A stretch of DNA of 17,079 nt from DATLSM01 sp049585815 (GTDB lineage Bacteria; Actinomycetota; Thermoleophilia; Solirubrobacterales; 70-9): positions 1 through 17,079 of the forward strand of contig JBAVAR010000048.1 of NCBI GenBank assembly GCA_049585815.1, given 5' to 3'. The notes below the pieces were generated by a model. That model saw nothing but the letters and a program-made list of their open reading frames with translations. It had not been told where the DNA came from and searched no databases. Made by a program: the position numbers and the translations under genes. Shown here one piece after another: positions 6,227-12,195 of the stretch. How positions within the stretch are numbered: position 1 is the first letter of the stretch; the number at the start of each line of letters is the position of its first letter.

Positions 6227-6902
6227 CCGAGGGCGCCCCGGTAGCGCGAGACCTCTCGTTTCGACGGATATCGACCGCCCTACCGCTACTCGGCGCCGAG
6301 CGAGCATCGAGGTCAGAGACCTACAGCATTGGGAGATCGACGCAGCGGCAGCTGTGTTGTCTCGCGGGATGCGTGACAACCCGCTGAACGTCGCCGTATA
6401 CGGCGAGGACCCGGAGCGGCGGCGCCGTTCGCTGGAACGTGTGTTCAGGGCAATGTTCCGGATCATCGACACTCAGCGACCGATCTGCGGTATTTATGAC
6501 AATAGACTGGTTGGGGTTGCTGGAATCACGCCATCCGGCAGTTGCCAGCCGAGCGCGGTGCAGCGACTGAGGTTCTTGCCTGAGACGATCGCAATCGGCC
6601 CAGCCGCGTCTCAGCAGATCAGAAGGTGGCTCGCCGAGTGGCGGCAGGTCGACCCCGATCGTCCGCACTCCCATCTCGGACCGCTGGCGGTCGACCCAGA
6701 CCATCAGGGACTGGGAATCGGAAGGCAGCTGATGAGCGAGTACTGTCGCCGCCTCGATTGCAAAGTCGAAGTCAGCTACTTGGAGACCGACAAGGCCGAG
6801 AACGTCTCCTTCTATGCGCGATACGGGTATCAGGTAATCGGAGAGAAGGAGGTGATCGGCGCACCCAACTGGTTCATGCTCCGCGAGCCCGCGATGCGGT
6901 AA
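6219..6902 (+). CDS. GNAT-family N-acetyltransferase
   Basis: The 227-residue protein starts at an ATG inside the SDR stop region: ATGTCTAG contains both signals (6219-6226), indicating translational coupling; there is no clear separate ribosome-binding site. Residues 1-28 are probably a disordered tail. The GNAT fold follows from EVRDLQHWEID (31-41). The acetyl-CoA motif is LGPLAVDPDHQGLGIGRQLM (153-172, Q-x-x-G-x-G at 163-168), then the motif B region YLETDKAENVSFYARYGYQV. The acceptor substrate cannot be read from sequence. The gene is last in the operon and the next 178 bp have no convincing gene. Confidence 0.88.
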   Translation: MSSRGRPGSARPLVSTDIDRPTATRRRASIEVRDLQHWEIDAAAAVLSRGMRDNPLNVAVYGEDPERRRRSLERVFRAMFRIIDTQRPICGIYDNRLVGVAGITPSGSCQPSAVQRLRFLPETIAIGPAASQQIRRWLAEWRQVDPDRPHSHLGPLAVDPDHQGLGIGRQLMSEYCRRLDCKVEVSYLETDKAENVSFYARYGYQVIGEKEVIGAPNWFMLREPAMR

Positions 6903-7064
6903 ATGAGGGCGCACGACCCATTGGGGCGCGCGAAAAGGGAGCGGCAAGACCGCCGGCGCGCCAGGGTCGCTGCCGTTGTGACAGCTACCTCTGGATGCTC
7001 CGATCAAGGGAAGGGACTGAAGCGGGCAGCCGATCTCGGCGACGGGATGGGTGAAACTCCGCCC

Positions 7065-7080
7065 GCCGCGATTTCGCGGC
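7065..7080. promoter_or_regulatory. Palindrome GCCGCG-attt-CGCGGC abutting the -10 of TetR gene A
   Basis: A perfect 6-bp inverted repeat with a 4-bp spacer fills the 16 bp directly upstream of TATCCT at 7081, where the -35 to -10 spacer would be. Such placement suits a TetR operator acting by occlusion. An equal repeat is not seen at the other three promoters. Confidence 0.45.
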
Positions 7081-7095
7081 TATCCTCGAAGAATG
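7081..7095 (+). promoter_or_regulatory. Leaderless-type start, TATCCT-N6-ATG (module A)
   Basis: TATCCT fits a TAnnnT -10 element, and exactly six bases separate it from ATG at 7093. The arrangement recurs with identical spacing at 7876, 8718 and 9536. Actinobacterial leaderless genes have the -10 about 6-7 bases before the start codon. No ribosome-binding site is present. No convincing -35 was found. Confidence 0.6.
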
Positions 7096-7215
7096 CGCGC
7101 TTACCGCTGCGGCTCGTCAAGCACGGTGATCGGACACACCCGCTCGGCCGGCGTCTCTGCGATCGACCTCGACGCCCGCCGTTGCTCGATTCGATCCACT
7201 TGGCTCACCGGTTGA
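7093..7215 (+). CDS. Possible 40-residue leader peptide before TetR gene A
   Basis: The ATG of the leaderless-type start opens a 40-codon frame (MRAYRCGSSSTV to STWLTG). It stops at TGA 7213-7215, sharing its last A with the ATG of the TetR gene in a TGATG overlap. It may be a translated leader that couples initiation of the regulator. Alternatively, it may be the true N-terminus of the regulator, separated by a one-base frameshift, because the TetR frame is open across the whole segment. I do not recognise the peptide. Confidence 0.35.
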   Translation: MRAYRCGSSSTVIGHTRSAGVSAIDLDARRCSIRSTWLTG

Positions 7216-7847
7216 TGCCGGCCACCGATTCCTCAACTCCCTCGAGCACCGAGTCAGAGCATATCGGTCGCGCTCTGATCGACCTTTGCCCCGAGCACGG
7301 CTATCGCGACACGACCCTTTCCATGCTCCTCAAGAAGGCCTCGGTTGACCGGGAGACTTTCGAGCGGCACTTCGCCGACCTTGAGGACTGCTTCTGCCGG
7401 ACCTTCCAGGAGCTGTCCAACCAATACCTACTCCGGCTCGGTGCCGCCTACGCTTCCCAGGAAGGCTGGGCCAATCAGCTTCGCGGTGCCGGCTACGCCT
7501 CGCTTCGTTTTCTTCGCGAAGATCTGCCTCGCGCCCGCTTCCTTTTCATTGAGGTCCTCTCCGCCGGTACCCGCGCCCAGCTGATCCGTGACCAAGGCAT
7601 GGATGCCCTTTCTGAGCTGATCGATCTGGGACGCCGCGAGCTTGAGGATCCCACCTCCGTCACGCACGACACCGCCGTCTCGCTCGCGGGTGGGGTCTAC
7701 CAGCGCACTCGCCTCGCGATCGAACGCGACGACCCCCAGGTCTGGGCGAGGACGATTCCCGAATTCATGTATACGTTGGTGCTTCCCTACCTCGGCCCCA
7801 ATGCCGCCCTCGCAGAGCTGAGCATCCCGCCGCCCGATGGCCTCTAG
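7215..7847 (+). CDS. TetR-family regulator, module A
   Basis: The 210-residue protein from ATG 7215 has a TetR DNA-binding domain at about residues 15-62 (HIGRALIDLCPEHGYRDTTL, then ERHFADLEDCF, like the usual F-Y-x-H-F-x-x-K-E-x-L-F). An alpha-helical ligand domain follows, ending EFMYTLVLPYLGPNAALAEL. It is a clear homologue of the first half of the 463-residue fused gene downstream: ALIDLC, ADL.DCF, the LPYLGP.AAL.EL ending and equal spacing all match. No ribosome-binding site precedes it; translation probably depends on the overlapping upstream frame. The ligand and target genes are unknown. Confidence 0.85.
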   Translation: MPATDSSTPSSTESEHIGRALIDLCPEHGYRDTTLSMLLKKASVDRETFERHFADLEDCFCRTFQELSNQYLLRLGAAYASQEGWANQLRGAGYASLRFLREDLPRARFLFIEVLSAGTRAQLIRDQGMDALSELIDLGRRELEDPTSVTHDTAVSLAGGVYQRTRLAIERDDPQVWARTIPEFMYTLVLPYLGPNAALAELSIPPPDGL

Positions 7848-7875
7848 ATTTCTGCCCCTGCGCTGGGTGCTGCTC

Positions 7876-7890
7876 TATCCTTCGTGAATG
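7876..7890 (+). promoter_or_regulatory. Leaderless-type start, TATCCT-N6-ATG (module B)
   Basis: TATCCT (7876-7881), six bases, ATG (7888-7890). Here the ATG is directly in frame with the TetR gene and lacks a ribosome-binding site, which makes this the clearest leaderless case of the set. Confidence 0.65.
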
Positions 7891-8571
7891 CGCGCTCTTC
7901 CAGGCAGGGAATCGCGGACGTCCTTGGTCGAGCCCGCTACCGTTACCCGCGAGGGAGTGGAGGGTGCTCAGCGCGCTCGCATCCTTCGCGCCACCGGCGA
8001 GCTGATCGCCAAGCGCGGCTACAACGATGTCACCGTCGAGTTGATCATCAAGCGTGCTCGGGTCAGTTTCAGGACTTTCTATAAAGGCTTCTCCGGCAAG
8101 GAGGACTGCTTCCTCGAGGTCTTCGACACGGCCGTGGAGCTGACCGAGAGCAGGGTTCGCCACGCGCTCGATGCCGAGCCTGACGCACCCTGGCCCCGTC
8201 AAGTCGCCTCCGCCCTCACCGCCCTCGTCGAGATGATCGCCGCCGACCCGATCATCGCCCGCGCCTGCATCGTCGAGGCCCCAACCGCCGGCTCGCTCAT
8301 TCTCTCTCGCTATGTGGAGGCGACCGGTGCCTTCGTTCCCCTCTTTCGCGCTGGCCGCGCGCTCAACCCCCACGGCGCCGAGCTTCCCGCAACCCTTGAG
8401 GAGACCCTTTCCGGCTCGGTTCTCTGGTCCGCCTATCAGCGTCTCATCGTCGGCGAGGTCGACCGCATCAAAGCGCTGCTCCCAGAGCTGATTGAGCTAG
8501 TACTGCGGCCCTACGTTGGCGAGCTCCAGGCGGCCGCGGTTGCTCGGCAGGCCCTCGCCATGGGTCCCTAA
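7888..8571 (+). CDS. TetR-family regulator, module B
   Basis: The 227-residue protein begins MRALPGRESRTSLVEP. The TetR helix-turn-helix is at about 26-75 (QRARILRATGELIAKRGYND, VELIIKRARVSFRTFYKGF, SGKEDCFLEVFD). The C-terminal ligand domain ends LIELVLRPYVGELQAAAV. It lies 40 bp after gene A, with its own promoter signal in the gap. It matches the second half of the fused gene downstream (KEDCFL versus KEECFL, and the LIELVLRPY versus LVEFVLSPY ending). Its first residues also resemble the frame opened by the ATG at 8730 (MPALPARAFGTSL), which suggests duplicated upstream sequences. Regulated genes are not evident. Confidence 0.9.
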   Translation: MRALPGRESRTSLVEPATVTREGVEGAQRARILRATGELIAKRGYNDVTVELIIKRARVSFRTFYKGFSGKEDCFLEVFDTAVELTESRVRHALDAEPDAPWPRQVASALTALVEMIAADPIIARACIVEAPTAGSLILSRYVEATGAFVPLFRAGRALNPHGAELPATLEETLSGSVLWSAYQRLIVGEVDRIKALLPELIELVLRPYVGELQAAAVARQALAMGP

Positions 8572-8717
8572 CTTTTTGGATCTATCCGCGAGGGGGCGTG
8601 GCATCGGGACGGTCGGGGGCCAAGCGGCGCCGGACCTTGCTCTCCGCAGTAGCGAAGCCGCGTACTGACCGCGCCAACTCGTCCAAAACGGCCGAACCGA
8701 CCCCGAACTTGGGAGGC

Positions 8718-8732
8718 TATCCTCGCTATATG
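8718..8732 (+). promoter_or_regulatory. Leaderless-type start, TATCCT-N6-ATG (module A')
   Basis: TATCCT (8718-8723), six bases, ATG (8730-8732), in the same GGCTATCCTCG context as module A at 7079. The ATG is not in frame with the TetR ORF that follows. Confidence 0.6.
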
Positions 8733-8933
8733 CCCGCTCTCCCCGCGAGGGCCTTTGGGACTTCGCTGTTCGCCTATGCCTGCGCCTGGAATGCCGCTGG
8801 GCCCAAGCGCTTTGGACCACACGCTCGCAGAACTCGATCGGATCGACTCCCCCTTTGGGTCGCGCTGATCGATCCCCTCGCGCCCCCCGATCCCGACGAG
8901 CACAAGCCACCGAGATCGCCAAGCTCGCCCTAG
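8730..8933 (+). CDS. Possible 67-residue leader frame before the fused TetR gene
   Basis: This frame starts MPALPARAFGTSLFAY, similar to the N-terminus of TetR B, and ends at TAG 8931-8933. It overlaps the fused TetR ORF for 79 bp. The offset between this frame and the regulator frame is the same as in module A. It may be a leader, the first part of a frameshifted product (a run of six C lies in the overlap), or the result of an assembly indel. Confidence 0.35.
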   Translation: MPALPARAFGTSLFAYACAWNAAGPKRFGPHARRTRSDRLPLWVALIDPLAPPDPDEHKPPRSPSSP

Positions 8934-10246
8934 CCCCAGACCAGCGCGCCCGGGTCCGCGATGCCCTTATCGACCTCTGCTTTGAGCGCGGCTTTCAGCA
9001 GGTCACCGCCGAGGCGCTTTGCCAGCGCGCCGGAATCGAGCGCGCCACTTTCGACGCCGCCTACGCCGACCTCACCGACTGCTTCATGCAGGTCTCACTG
9101 AGCGAGGCCGAAGAGTTCCATCGGCGCATCGGCCTCCTCCGCGGGTCCGAGGACCCCTGGCGCGAGCGCGTTCGCGCCACCGCCTATGAGTTGCTCCGCT
9201 ACTTCAAGGAGGACGAGAAAAGGACCCATTTCGGCATCGTCGAGGGGCGCTCGGCGGGCGAGCGCGTTCAGCACGTGATCGCCGCCGAGATCGAGGCGAT
9301 GGTCGACCTGATCGACGAAGGTCGCCAGTGCTTAGACGATCCCGAGTCGCTCACCCGCGCCACCGCGGAGGAGATCACCGGTGGGATCTTCAACCAGCTC
9401 TACCTCCAGCTTTCACGTGGTCCGCTGCCACCCGAGGAGGACCACATCCCGCAGATGATGTACGTCGCGGTCCTCCCCTACCTCGGCCCCGAGGCCGCCC
9501 TCGAAGAGCTGAATATCCGACCGCCCCCGCACAGATACCCTTCCACCGTGTCATTGCAGGGGAAGCGACGGGAACCGTACAGCTCGCCAGAGCTCGGCCC
9601 CCTGCCTGGTGGGCACCACGGCCTCTCCCCAGAGCAGGTCGCCGAGTCCCAGCGCGAGCGCCTGCTTGCCGCCGTCGCCCACGTTTCCGCCCAGCGCGGC
9701 TACCGCGCCGCGACGATCACCGAGATCGTCAAGGCTGCCTCGGTCTCCAGCCGGGTCTTCTACGAGCACTTCTCTTCCAAAGAAGAGTGCTTCCTCGCCG
9801 CCTTCGACGCCGTCTGCGTCCACCTCACCGAGCTGATCGTCGCGGCTGTGGAGCCGATCCCAGACTGGCCCACCCGGGTCATCGTCGCCCTCCGCACCGC
9901 CCTGCGCTTCTTCGCCGCCGAGCCCGACCTCGCCCGACTCTGCCTGCTTGAGTCGGTCACTGCGACCCCCGCCATCGCCGCCCGCTTCCGCGCCGCAGCG
10001 CTCGCCGCCGTCCCCTCCCTCGCCGCGGGCCGCTCCGAGCGCTCCGGCGGCGAGGCTTTGCCCGAGTCCACCGAGGACTCCCTGCTCGGTGGGCTCATCG
10101 CCCTCACCTCGCGCACGATCCTCGCCGGATCGGAGGCCCTCGAAGCCCTCCTCCCCGATCTCGTCGAGTTCGTCCTCTCGCCCTACCTCGGCCCCGAGGC
10201 GGCCAAGAAGCTTGTCGCCAAGGCCGTCGCCCCCTCCTCCGGTTAG
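8855..10246 (+). CDS. Fused tandem TetR-TetR regulator (A'-B')
   Basis: One 463-residue frame contains two complete TetR proteins. The first half (about 28-225) has RVRDALIDLCFERGFQQVT and ADLTDCF and ends VAVLPYLGPEAALEELNI, matching gene A. The linker is about 30 residues (RYPSTVSLQGKRREPY). The second half (about 262-455) has RERLLAAVAHVSAQRGYRAA, SRVFYEHFSSKEECFLAAFD and DLVEFVLSPYLGPEAAKKL, matching gene B. TTG 8855 is the first possible start; no ribosome-binding site supports it, and a start linked to the ATG at 8730 by frameshifting is possible. A single chain could mimic an A-B dimer, but B' may also be made alone from GTG 9548. No ligand is predicted. Confidence 0.8.
   Translation: MGRADRSPRAPRSRRAQATEIAKLALAPDQRARVRDALIDLCFERGFQQVTAEALCQRAGIERATFDAAYADLTDCFMQVSLSEAEEFHRRIGLLRGSEDPWRERVRATAYELLRYFKEDEKRTHFGIVEGRSAGERVQHVIAAEIEAMVDLIDEGRQCLDDPESLTRATAEEITGGIFNQLYLQLSRGPLPPEEDHIPQMMYVAVLPYLGPEAALEELNIRPPPHRYPSTVSLQGKRREPYSSPELGPLPGGHHGLSPEQVAESQRERLLAAVAHVSAQRGYRAATITEIVKAASVSSRVFYEHFSSKEECFLAAFDAVCVHLTELIVAAVEPIPDWPTRVIVALRTALRFFAAEPDLARLCLLESVTATPAIAARFRAAALAAVPSLAAGRSERSGGEALPESTEDSLLGGLIALTSRTILAGSEALEALLPDLVEFVLSPYLGPEAAKKLVAKAVAPSSG
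9536..9550 (+). promoter_or_regulatory. Internal leaderless-type start, TACCCT-N6-GTG, within the fused TetR gene
   Basis: TACCCT (9536-9541), six bases, then GTG (9548-9550), which is codon 232 of the fused frame and opens VSLQGKRREPY just before the second TetR domain. Position and spacing match the module B promoter, so it looks like the retained start of a formerly separate B' gene. Confidence 0.55.
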
Positions 10247-10978
10247 CCCGGCAAATCCGCTCCCCAAAGCCGAGAATGACCGCTGTGCTGGGAAAGAATG
10301 CACTGCTTTAAAAAAATCTGAGTTGCTTTCCGAATTGACATCTGCTTTCATCTGACTCGTCTGCCCTTCCGGCGGGCTCGGGACTACAGGACATAGCGGG
10401 ACTCACAGGGGCCGCAGGGAGCGGTCGGCAGAGGGCCTCGCAGGACAGGAGAGGTTGCAGGTGAGCGCATCGACTTCGGAAACCGGTTTCGGCGACAGCA
10501 GCCCCTTCGGCTGGAGGGCCGTGCCCGGCTCACCGTCAAACCGGCTGCCGTCCCCCTCCCTGGCAGACGGCGCCCACGGAACAGGGCGAGCGCTCTCGCT
10601 CTCATGGGTCCTGGGGATCTCCTCTCTTCAGGCTCGAGTGTCTCGCAGCTGCCCCACCGCCTCGGTCTCGGCCATCGGCGCTGGCGCCGATGGCCGGGGA
10701 CCCGAGGTCCCTCCCTCCGACTTTCCGGCCCCGCCTCTCGCCACCCGCCGCAGCGGCGCCTTCCCCGCCGACCCACTCTTCTCCGCCGCAGTAGACGCTC
10801 CGTCCCCCATCATCGCCTCAAGGACCCTCACCCACCTTTCGTCGCATCCAACTTCCACAGCAGCAGTGGCAAATCCAAACCACACTCGACTGACTAAAGC
10901 TAAATCCGGTCGGCCATCCACACTCGCGTGTGTAGGGCATCGCCCCTCCGCGCTCGACTCTCAGGAGGAGAGATAACG
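10247..10978. other. Long intergenic region without a convincing gene
   Basis: Frames here (for example 10455-10976 plus, 10628-10921 minus) give low-complexity Ser/Pro/Arg/Ala text with no recognisable domain. Seen instead: an AT-rich patch around 10307-10350, a small GCCC/GGGC hairpin near 10362-10376 that could end the TetR gene, and two adjacent strong hairpins at 10669-10711. An AT-richer stretch at 10888-10907 may hold the promoter of the collagen-like gene, but I cannot fix its boxes. Confidence 0.5.
10669..10711 (+). other. Two adjacent perfect hairpins upstream of the collagen-like gene
   Basis: The first pairs GGCCATCGGCG (10670-10680) with CGCCGATGGCC (10685-10695) around CTGG, extendable by one C-G pair. 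The second pairs GGGACC (10697-10702) with GGTCCC (10706-10711) around CGA. No T-run follows. They could be a terminator without a U-tract, part of a structured leader, or a small RNA. Confidence 0.5.
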
Positions 10979-11965
10979 ATGTCTACTAAGTACCTGCGCA
11001 CGCGCTATACCGCGATGCACAAACGCCTCGGCACCGCCGGCCTCGCGGTCTCGGTGATCGCAATTGTCCTCGCTCTCGCCGGCGGCGCCTACGCCGCGGG
11101 TGGTGGCCTTAGTAGCAAGCAAAAAAAAGAAGTCACCGCGATCGCAAAAAAATACGCGGGCAAGCCTGGCGAACCGGGCGCTAAGGGCGATGCCGGCTCC
11201 GCAGGCCCCGCCGGCTCGAACGGCTCCAAAGGCGCCACCGGCCCACAGGGCCCCGCAGGCTCGAACGGCTCAAATGGCGTCAAAGGTGCCACCGGCCCGG
11301 CAGGCCCCGCAGGCTCAAACGGCTCCCAGGGCGCTACCGGCCCCGCAGGTGCCAAGGGTGCGACCGGCCCCTCGGGCGGTCCCACCGGCCCCGCAGGCCC
11401 CGCAGGCTCCAGTGGTGCCACCGGTCCCGCAGGTCCCGTAGGTTCCGGAGGTGCAACAGGTGCAACCGGCCCCGCAGGTGCCAAGGGTGCGACCGGCCCC
11501 TCCGGCGGTCCCACCGGCCCCAAAGGTGCCACCGGCCCAGCCGGTACCGGCGGTGGTGAAGGGTTCCCCAGCGCCCTCCCCAGCGGCAAGTCAGAGACGG
11601 GACAGTGGCAGGTCCAAAGTGCAACCGATGAAGGCATGCTTACCACGATTTCCTTCCCGGTTCCCCTTGCTGCACCACTATCCCATTCGCATTTGCATTT
11701 CGTCCTACCTGGAGAAACCGGCCCAGCGGAATGCGAAAGCGGAACTGTGGGTGAACCGAAAGCCGCACCCGGCAACCTCTGTATCTATTCCAACATCATG
11801 CTCCACACGCAATTCATCGACGTAGAAAATGAGGAATATCCAGAAGAGGGCGGACGCACTGCCGAAATCGGCAAATCCGGCGACGGCATGTATTTCCAGC
11901 ACATGGGAGAAGAAGAAGAATTGCCCCAGATCGGCCGCGGGGTCTGGGTCGTAACCGGCGAATAG
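10979..11965 (+). CDS. Secreted or membrane-anchored collagen-like protein
   Basis: The 328-residue protein starts at ATG 10979, 8 bases after AGGAGGAG; an upstream GTG at 10928 is in frame but lacks this site. A basic N-terminus and hydrophobic segment (19-40, TAGLAVSVIAIVLALAGGAY) form a signal peptide or anchor. A lysine-rich spacer (LSSKQKKEVTAIAKKYAGKPG) leads into Gly-X-Y repeats (61 to about 191), rich in GATGPAG and GSNGS with many Thr, Ser and Pro. The register breaks twice at PSGGPTG. Residues 192-328 form an acidic, probably globular tail with two cysteines (CESG, CIYS). Bacterial collagen-like proteins make triple helices at the cell surface, trimerised by a terminal domain; that role for this tail is inference. 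A terminator-like hairpin follows at 12021. Confidence 0.88.
   Translation: MSTKYLRTRYTAMHKRLGTAGLAVSVIAIVLALAGGAYAAGGGLSSKQKKEVTAIAKKYAGKPGEPGAKGDAGSAGPAGSNGSKGATGPQGPAGSNGSNGVKGATGPAGPAGSNGSQGATGPAGAKGATGPSGGPTGPAGPAGSSGATGPAGPVGSGGATGATGPAGAKGATGPSGGPTGPKGATGPAGTGGGEGFPSALPSGKSETGQWQVQSATDEGMLTTISFPVPLAAPLSHSHLHFVLPGETGPAECESGTVGEPKAAPGNLCIYSNIMLHTQFIDVENEEYPEEGGRTAEIGKSGDGMYFQHMGEEEELPQIGRGVWVVTGE
11336..11521 (+). repeat. 57-bp direct repeat pair inside the collagen region
   Basis: Positions 11336-11392 and 11465-11521 differ at one base and encode the same TGPAGAKGATGPSGGPTGP text 129 bp (43 codons) apart. They mark a recent in-frame duplication within the Gly-X-Y tract and carry both register breaks. 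Confidence 0.85.
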
Positions 11966-12020
11966 TCACCCGATCGATGCCGTCATCCCCTGCGTACAGG
12001 CACCCTCGCGTTACGGGTGC

Positions 12021-12052
12021 ACCCCGGAGCCGAGACCTCTCGACTCCGGGGT
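12021..12052 (+). terminator. Terminator-like hairpin after the collagen-like gene
   Basis: ACCCCGGAG (12021-12029) pairs perfectly with CTCCGGGGT (12044-12052). Past a C-A mismatch, CGAG pairs with CTCG around an ACCT loop. A weaker CACCC/GGGTG hairpin precedes it at 12001-12019. No T-tract follows, as is common in GC-rich actinobacteria. It lies 56 bp after the stop codon. Confidence 0.65.
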
Positions 12053-12120
12053 GGGGGGTTGGGCCGCACGGGGGGGAAGCGGAGTCAGGACTCCGCCCTT
12101 TTCAATATGCACCTTCAACC

Positions 12121-12162
12121 GTCTGGGCGAAGCACGAGTAGGTCTGAGCGAAGCACGAGTAG
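12121..12162 (+). repeat. Two tandem 21-bp repeats upstream of the giant secreted protein
   Basis: Positions 12121-12141 and 12142-12162 are identical except for one base (GTCTGGGCG versus GTCTGAGCG, then AAGCACGAGTAG). They end 33 bp before the GTG start of the next gene. Spacing of two helical turns suits a paired regulator site, but no regulator is known. Confidence 0.7.
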
Positions 12163-12195
12163 TACCGACTGAAAGCACCAACCAAACTGAACTTC

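Noticed and set aside
9551..10351. 266-residue minus-strand frame rich in Gly, Glu and Asp
   Set aside because: It is antisense to the second TetR domain of the fused gene; the low-complexity text follows from codon bias on the other strand.
10336..10365. TTGACA as a promoter -35 box
   Set aside because: No TAnnnT hexamer occurs 16-19 bp downstream.
10455..10976. 173-residue plus-strand frame before the collagen-like gene
   Set aside because: Ser/Pro/Ala-rich text without domains, no ribosome-binding site, and it runs through the two hairpins up to the next gene's start region.
10928..10978. Upstream GTG as start of the collagen-like protein
   Set aside because: It is in frame but lacks a ribosome-binding site, while ATG 10979 has AGGAGGAG at good distance and begins directly with a basic signal-peptide region.
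11160..11550. Repeated DNA that might suggest a CRISPR array or minisatellite
   Set aside because: The period follows 9-nt Gly-X-Y codons in one open frame; there are no uniform repeats separated by unique spacers.
11089..11775. 228-residue minus-strand Pro-rich frame
   Set aside because: It is the complement of the Gly-X-Y tract (GGC/CCC codons read as Pro/Ala) and has no independent start signals.
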